NCBI GenBank assembly: GCA_050185825.1
Contig: JBFWZA010000012.1
Location: 124,001-188,000, forward strand
From: SZUA-309 sp050185825
Lineage (GTDB): Bacteria > Pseudomonadota > Gammaproteobacteria > Pseudomonadales > Azotimanducaceae
Length of the DNA: 64,000 bases
Direction: 5' to 3'
Part shown: piece by piece, positions 60,417 to 64,000 of the stretch
Position numbering within the stretch: the first letter of the stretch is position 1
How the letters are laid out: every line of letters begins with the position of its first letter
Notes under the pieces: generated by a model
Database searches by the model: none
The model's input: the letters and a program-made list of their open reading frames with translations, nothing else
Told to the model about the DNA's origin: nothing
Position numbers and translations under genes: made by a program

Positions 60417-61721
60417 TCAGTCTGCTGGTCCCTCACGGATTACAGCGGCCCGCTCCTGCGGTGCGTGCTCGTGACCGCGGTCGATGCGGGCGAGCCCGGG
60501 AAGCCACAGCCTCAGAAGCACGAGGCTCGTGCCGAGCAGCACGGCGGACAGCAGCAGCGCCAGATCGATACCCATCTGCTCCGCCACGGCGCTGACGGGA
60601 ATGATGCCGAGGGGCATGAAGCCGTGGGCCATCATCATGATGGCCATCACCCGACCGCGGATCTCGTCCGGCAGCGCGATCTGGATCACGCTCATGTTGA
60701 GCGAGCCCATCACCGCACCGAACAGGCCCGTCACGGCGCCGAAGAACATGGCGCCGATGAGGTTGTCGGTGAGCGCAAAGGCGCCGACGAAGATCGCCCA
60801 CAGATAGCCGGCGTAGAACATCACCTTGCCCTTGCCGCCGATGTCACCGGCCCGGGCCAGCAGCAGCGAGCCGCCGAGCGCCCCGACCCCCGCGGCGGTC
60901 ATGAGCAGACCCAGGGTCTCGGGGCCACCGCCGATCACGTCGGCGTTGAACGCCGGCATGAGGAAGGTGACGGAGAACCCGAAGGTCATGGGCACGAACC
61001 CCATCACCAGCAGGCCGAGCACCAGGCGCTCTTCGCGCATGAAGCGGAAACCTTCCACCACGTCCGCCATCGGGCTCTTACCGACCTGCTGGTGGGGATT
61101 GCCCTGATAGCGGATCAGCGCGGTACAGATCACGGAGATCAGGTACAGACCGGCGACGGTGAAGATGACGATGCCCACACCTTCGGACGAGCTCGTGTCA
61201 CCGCCGGCAAACAGCGCGATCAGCACGCCGGACAGCGCCGGTCCGACGATGCGGGCCAGGTTGAAGGTGGCGCTGGACAGCGCCATGGCGTTGACGATCT
61301 GGTCCCGGCCGACGATCTCCGGCGTCACCGACGCCCGCGCCGGTATGGACAGTGCCAGCACCGTGCCGTTGAACACACCGAAGTAGATGAAGTGCCAGAA
61401 CGTCACCTCACCGGCGTAGACGATAGCGGCGAGGGCGGCCGTGGCCACGGTGTTGAGCATGCCGGAGACCACCATGATGGCCCGCTTCCGCAGCCGGTCG
61501 GCGAGAACGCCGCCCGCCAGCGAGAAGACGACGGAGGGCAGCATGAACGACAGCATCACCCAGGTCAGCGCCATGGGCGAGGCGGTCATGTCGTAGATGA
61601 GCCAGCCCCGCGCCACGATCTGCATCTGCATGGCGAAGGTGGCCGCGATGTTGGCGAACCACAGCAGACGGAAGTCACGGAAAGCCAGTGAGGAGAACAT
61701 GCCGGAGGGGGTAGGCGCCAT
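60417..61721 (-). CDS. MFS exporter (EntS-like, MFS_3)
   Basis: 434-residue permease. FSSLAFRDFRLLWFANIAATFAMQMQIVARGWLIYDMT and GGVLADRLRKRAIMVVSGM are typical of the MFS_3/EntS branch of exporters. About eleven to twelve helices are present. The ATG at 61721 has no ribosome site, but a TATACT -10-like element lies 8 bases upstream, so the mRNA may be leaderless. Substrate unknown. Confidence 0.85.
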   Translation of the reverse strand: MAPTPSGMFSSLAFRDFRLLWFANIAATFAMQMQIVARGWLIYDMTASPMALTWVMLSFMLPSVVFSLAGGVLADRLRKRAIMVVSGMLNTVATAALAAIVYAGEVTFWHFIYFGVFNGTVLALSIPARASVTPEIVGRDQIVNAMALSSATFNLARIVGPALSGVLIALFAGGDTSSSEGVGIVIFTVAGLYLISVICTALIRYQGNPHQQVGKSPMADVVEGFRFMREERLVLGLLVMGFVPMTFGFSVTFLMPAFNADVIGGGPETLGLLMTAAGVGALGGSLLLARAGDIGGKGKVMFYAGYLWAIFVGAFALTDNLIGAMFFGAVTGLFGAVMGSLNMSVIQIALPDEIRGRVMAIMMMAHGFMPLGIIPVSAVAEQMGIDLALLLSAVLLGTSLVLLRLWLPGLARIDRGHEHAPQERAAVIREGPAD

Positions 61722-61729
61722 GACGGACG

Positions 61730-61735
61730 AGTATA
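61730..61735 (-). promoter_or_regulatory. Possible -10 element for the MFS exporter gene
   Basis: TATACT on the minus strand ends 8 bases before the ATG at 61721, so transcription would start at or close to the A of the start codon. No -35 match is seen and no Shine-Dalgarno lies between, consistent with a leaderless message; a downstream start is also possible. Confidence 0.3.
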
Positions 61736-61922
61736 CATGGGCGGGCGGTGGGCCCGCCGCGCCGGACACGCGCACCAGATTCAGGCGGGAGCGGCCCCCG
61801 GAGGGTGCGGGCGACCCAATTCGGTGCGTCCAGCCCCATGCCCGGGCGGTATATCGGTGGTTCCGGCACCTGGCCCGTGTATTGCAATCTCCCGATGGAA
61901 GCCTGACGCAGGAATGCAGTGA

Positions 61923-62750
61923 GTGAACTGGCTCATCGTCACGGACCTGGACGGCACACTGCTCGACGACGGCTACCCCGTGGTCGACGCCGCATCGGCC
62001 ATCGACAACCTGGCAGCGTCCCACGAGGACGCCATCATCGCCCTGGCATCGAGCAAGACGCCGGCGGAGATGATCGATCTGGTCAGCCACTGCTGTGCGG
62101 ATCCCGTGCTCATCTTCGAGAACGGCAGCGGCCTGGCCTGGCGGGAATCGGTGCTCTGCCGACCGGGGAGCGAGCGGTTCGCGGACTACGAGCTCGAGTG
62201 CTTCGGCCTGCGCTATGCGGACCTCGTTGCCTATCTGCGCGCCATTCGCTTCGATCATGGCTTCCCGTTCCGCGGCTTTTCAGACATGACGCCGGACGAG
62301 GTGGCCTCCCTCACCGGGCTCGGTTCCAACGCCGCGGAACGCGCCCGCCGGCGTCTGGCGTCGGAGCCGCTGCTCTGGGAAGGCAACGAGGCGGAGCTCG
62401 GGACGTTCCGGGCGGAGCTCGCAGAGGCGAAGCTCGACCTGGTGGCCGGTGGCCGCTTTCTGCACGTCGGCTCGCACATCAACAAGGGCCGGGCGCTCGC
62501 CCGGCTCTGGCGGCTGCTGCGGTTCCAGTTCGGCATCCACGCGGTGACGGTGGCCTGCGGTGACGCGCCGAACGACCTGCCGATGATGGAGCGCGCCGAT
62601 CATGCCATCGTCTTTCCCGCCCGGGACGGCGGCTACCTCGCACCGGACAATCCGAACACCTACCGGGCGCCGGTCGCCGGCCCGGCGGCATGGCTGGAGG
62701 CGGTGAGCGGGGTGCTGAACCGCTGCGGTCGGGGTCTCATGACCGGGTAG
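61923..62750 (+). CDS. Mannosyl-3-phosphoglycerate phosphatase-like HAD protein
   Basis: 275-residue HAD-IIB phosphatase. Motif 1 is LIVTDLDGTLLDDGYP, motif 2 IIALASSKTPAEM, and motif 4 VACGDAPNDLPMMERAD. The combination FENGSGLAW and the cap DMTPDEVASLTGL match MPGP/YedP proteins, which dephosphorylate mannosyl-3-phosphoglycerate to make mannosylglycerate. No mannosyl-3-phosphoglycerate synthase is adjacent, so a related sugar phosphate is possible. The start is GTG at 61923. Confidence 0.85.
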   Translation: MNWLIVTDLDGTLLDDGYPVVDAASAIDNLAASHEDAIIALASSKTPAEMIDLVSHCCADPVLIFENGSGLAWRESVLCRPGSERFADYELECFGLRYADLVAYLRAIRFDHGFPFRGFSDMTPDEVASLTGLGSNAAERARRRLASEPLLWEGNEAELGTFRAELAEAKLDLVAGGRFLHVGSHINKGRALARLWRLLRFQFGIHAVTVACGDAPNDLPMMERADHAIVFPARDGGYLAPDNPNTYRAPVAGPAAWLEAVSGVLNRCGRGLMTG

Positions 62751-62829
62751 GCCGCTCTCCGCGCTGTGACGGGAGCGGAGCGGGCGGGCTAGAATGGTCC
62801 GACGACATACTCTTGGGGGGAGAGAGCGA

Positions 62830-64000
62830 ATGACCGAGACGACCATTCCTGGAACGGATGCCGACCTGCAGCGCGCGCTGGCCGATGTGAACCTGCCGAC
62901 GCTGCTGATGGTGATGACGCAGATCTCCGGCGACGACCGCTGGATGAGCGAACGCTACACACCAGCGCCCATCGTGGTGCCCGAAGGCAGCCTGTTCCCG
63001 GATGACTCGGGTGACTACAGCGACGAGATCGCCAGCGAGATCCGGTCCGCGGCATTCGACATGCTGAAGGCGCTGCGCGACGAGCCGCGTGAGCTGCCCG
63101 GCGCACCTGACCTTGCCCGCATGCGGCAGATGATGGAGTTCTCCACCGCGGAGCCGGTGGAAGACGCGTTTGCTGCCATGTTGCTGGAGGAAACGGGGTT
63201 CGTCGACCGCGACGACGTCTGGCGGGCCATGCTGGACAACGCGCTTGCCGGGAAGGGTGTGAAGGACTTCAACGTGATCGTGGTTGGTGCGGGCATGTCC
63301 GGTATCTGCGCCGGCATCAAGCTCACCGATGCCGGCATTCCCTACACGATTCTCGAGAAGAACGACGCCGTGGGCGGCACCTGGTACGAGAACACTTATC
63401 CGGACTGCGGCGTGGATACGCCCAACCACTTCTACTCCTACTCGTTCGAGCGTAACCCGAACTGGTCCGGCTACTTCTCCAAGCGCGACGAGCTCTACGA
63501 CTACTTCGAACGCTGCACCGACAAGTACGGCATCAGGAGCAACATCCGCTTCAACACCGAAGTCCAGGCCATGCGCTTCGACGAGACGGCGGGTCTGTGG
63601 CACGTCGACCTGCGCAACGCGGACGGCAGCTCCGGGACACTCACGGCCAATGCGGTGATCAGCGCGGTGGGGCAGCTCAACCGGCCGATCATTCCGGACT
63701 TCCCGGGGCTCGACCGCTTCGAAGGAGAGTCGTTCCACTCCGCGCGCTGGCGCCACGACGTGGACGTGACGGGCAAACGTGTCGCCGTGATCGGCACCGG
63801 CTGCAGCGCGGTGCAGCTCCTGCCGAAGACGGCGGAGAAGGCCGCGCACACCACGGTGTTCCAGCGCTCGCCGCACTGGATCTCGCCCAACAAGGACTAC
63901 TACCGGCCGGTGGAGCCGGGTCTGATCTGGGCGCTCAACCACATTCCCTTCTACGCCGAGTGGCACCGGGCGCGGATGATCTTCGGCTTCATGGACCGCA
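62830..64000 (+). CDS. Baeyer-Villiger-type FAD monooxygenase, 3' end outside window
   Basis: At least 390 residues visible; the frame runs off the right edge. After about 145 N-terminal residues the first FAD Rossmann is NVIVVGAGMSGICAGIKL, followed by NDAVGGTWYENTYPDCGVDTP. The fingerprint FEGESFHSARW and the NADPH Rossmann KRVAVIGTGCSAVQ fit class B flavin monooxygenases (Baeyer-Villiger). The ATG at 62830 has a GGGGGGAGAG stretch upstream. Such enzymes oxidise ketones to esters, for example in steroid or terpenoid degradation; the substrate is not identifiable. Confidence 0.9.
   Translation, partial: MTETTIPGTDADLQRALADVNLPTLLMVMTQISGDDRWMSERYTPAPIVVPEGSLFPDDSGDYSDEIASEIRSAAFDMLKALRDEPRELPGAPDLARMRQMMEFSTAEPVEDAFAAMLLEETGFVDRDDVWRAMLDNALAGKGVKDFNVIVVGAGMSGICAGIKLTDAGIPYTILEKNDAVGGTWYENTYPDCGVDTPNHFYSYSFERNPNWSGYFSKRDELYDYFERCTDKYGIRSNIRFNTEVQAMRFDETAGLWHVDLRNADGSSGTLTANAVISAVGQLNRPIIPDFPGLDRFEGESFHSARWRHDVDVTGKRVAVIGTGCSAVQLLPKTAEKAAHTTVFQRSPHWISPNKDYYRPVEPGLIWALNHIPFYAEWHRARMIFGFMDR

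Noticed and set aside
1..64000. tRNA, rRNA, CRISPR, insertion sequence or prophage genes
   Set aside because: No cloverleaf, direct-repeat array, transposase, integrase or phage protein was recognised in either strand.

Overview
This is 64 kb of GC-rich chromosomal DNA, probably from a Gammaproteobacterium. Pointers are a YceH-family protein, a PA3496-like small protein, a DUF6316-like protein, DcaP- and OprO/P-like porins, an OprM-type RND tripartite pump and TonB-dependent uptake. The lineage is an inference; no rRNA or tRNA gene was seen. Coding density is very high, no gap exceeds about 230 bases, and no insertion sequence, prophage or CRISPR array was recognised.

Layout. 0-4.5 kb: tail of an MFS transporter, a YeiH-type transporter, a small outer-membrane protein and a DUF3300/DUF2950 pair. 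4.6-27.6 kb: acidic amino acid and amide utilisation, comprising a DASS dicarboxylate carrier, GltS, a cytoplasmic glutaminase, a porin and a VIT-like membrane protein. An RND pump follows, then a two-component system (kinase with a periplasmic binding-protein-like sensor), a DUF3011-porin fusion, a DcaP-like porin, exported glutaminase, exported aspartase, type II asparaginase and an OprO/P-like porin. Together the exported enzymes could turn external Gln and Asn into Glu, Asp, fumarate and ammonia in the periplasm, with GltS and the DASS carrier importing the products.

27.6-43 kb: hydrolases and oxidoreductases (carboxylesterase, amidohydrolase, cupin, GFA protein, PyrD-PyrK fusion, nitroreductase, TonB receptor, MBL hydrolase), an unusual class I glutamine-amidotransferase-like protein and a PhyH-type oxygenase. 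43-49.7 kb: LysR regulator, MFS transporter, 2OG-Fe(II) oxygenase, a probable 81-residue SELENOPROTEIN (in-frame TGA in a UxxC site of a thioredoxin-fold protein, with a hairpin 17 nt downstream whose loop matches the E. coli fdhF SECIS), a DAO-type oxidoreductase, a VOC protein and an acyl-CoA dehydrogenase. 49.7-52.7 kb: compact purK-purE-sbtA-PII operon linking purine carboxylation to bicarbonate uptake; sbtA carries an apparent one-base frameshift. 52.9-64 kb: DUF533/TerB-like protein, YceH, epoxide-hydrolase-like lipoprotein, a single-chain biotin-dependent acyl-CoA carboxylase, small secreted proteins, two HAD phosphatases, an MFS exporter and the start of a Baeyer-Villiger monooxygenase.

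The most notable discovery candidates are the selenoprotein with its SECIS, the periplasmic amide/amino-acid degradation module with an exported aspartase, and the purKE-sbtA-PII operon.
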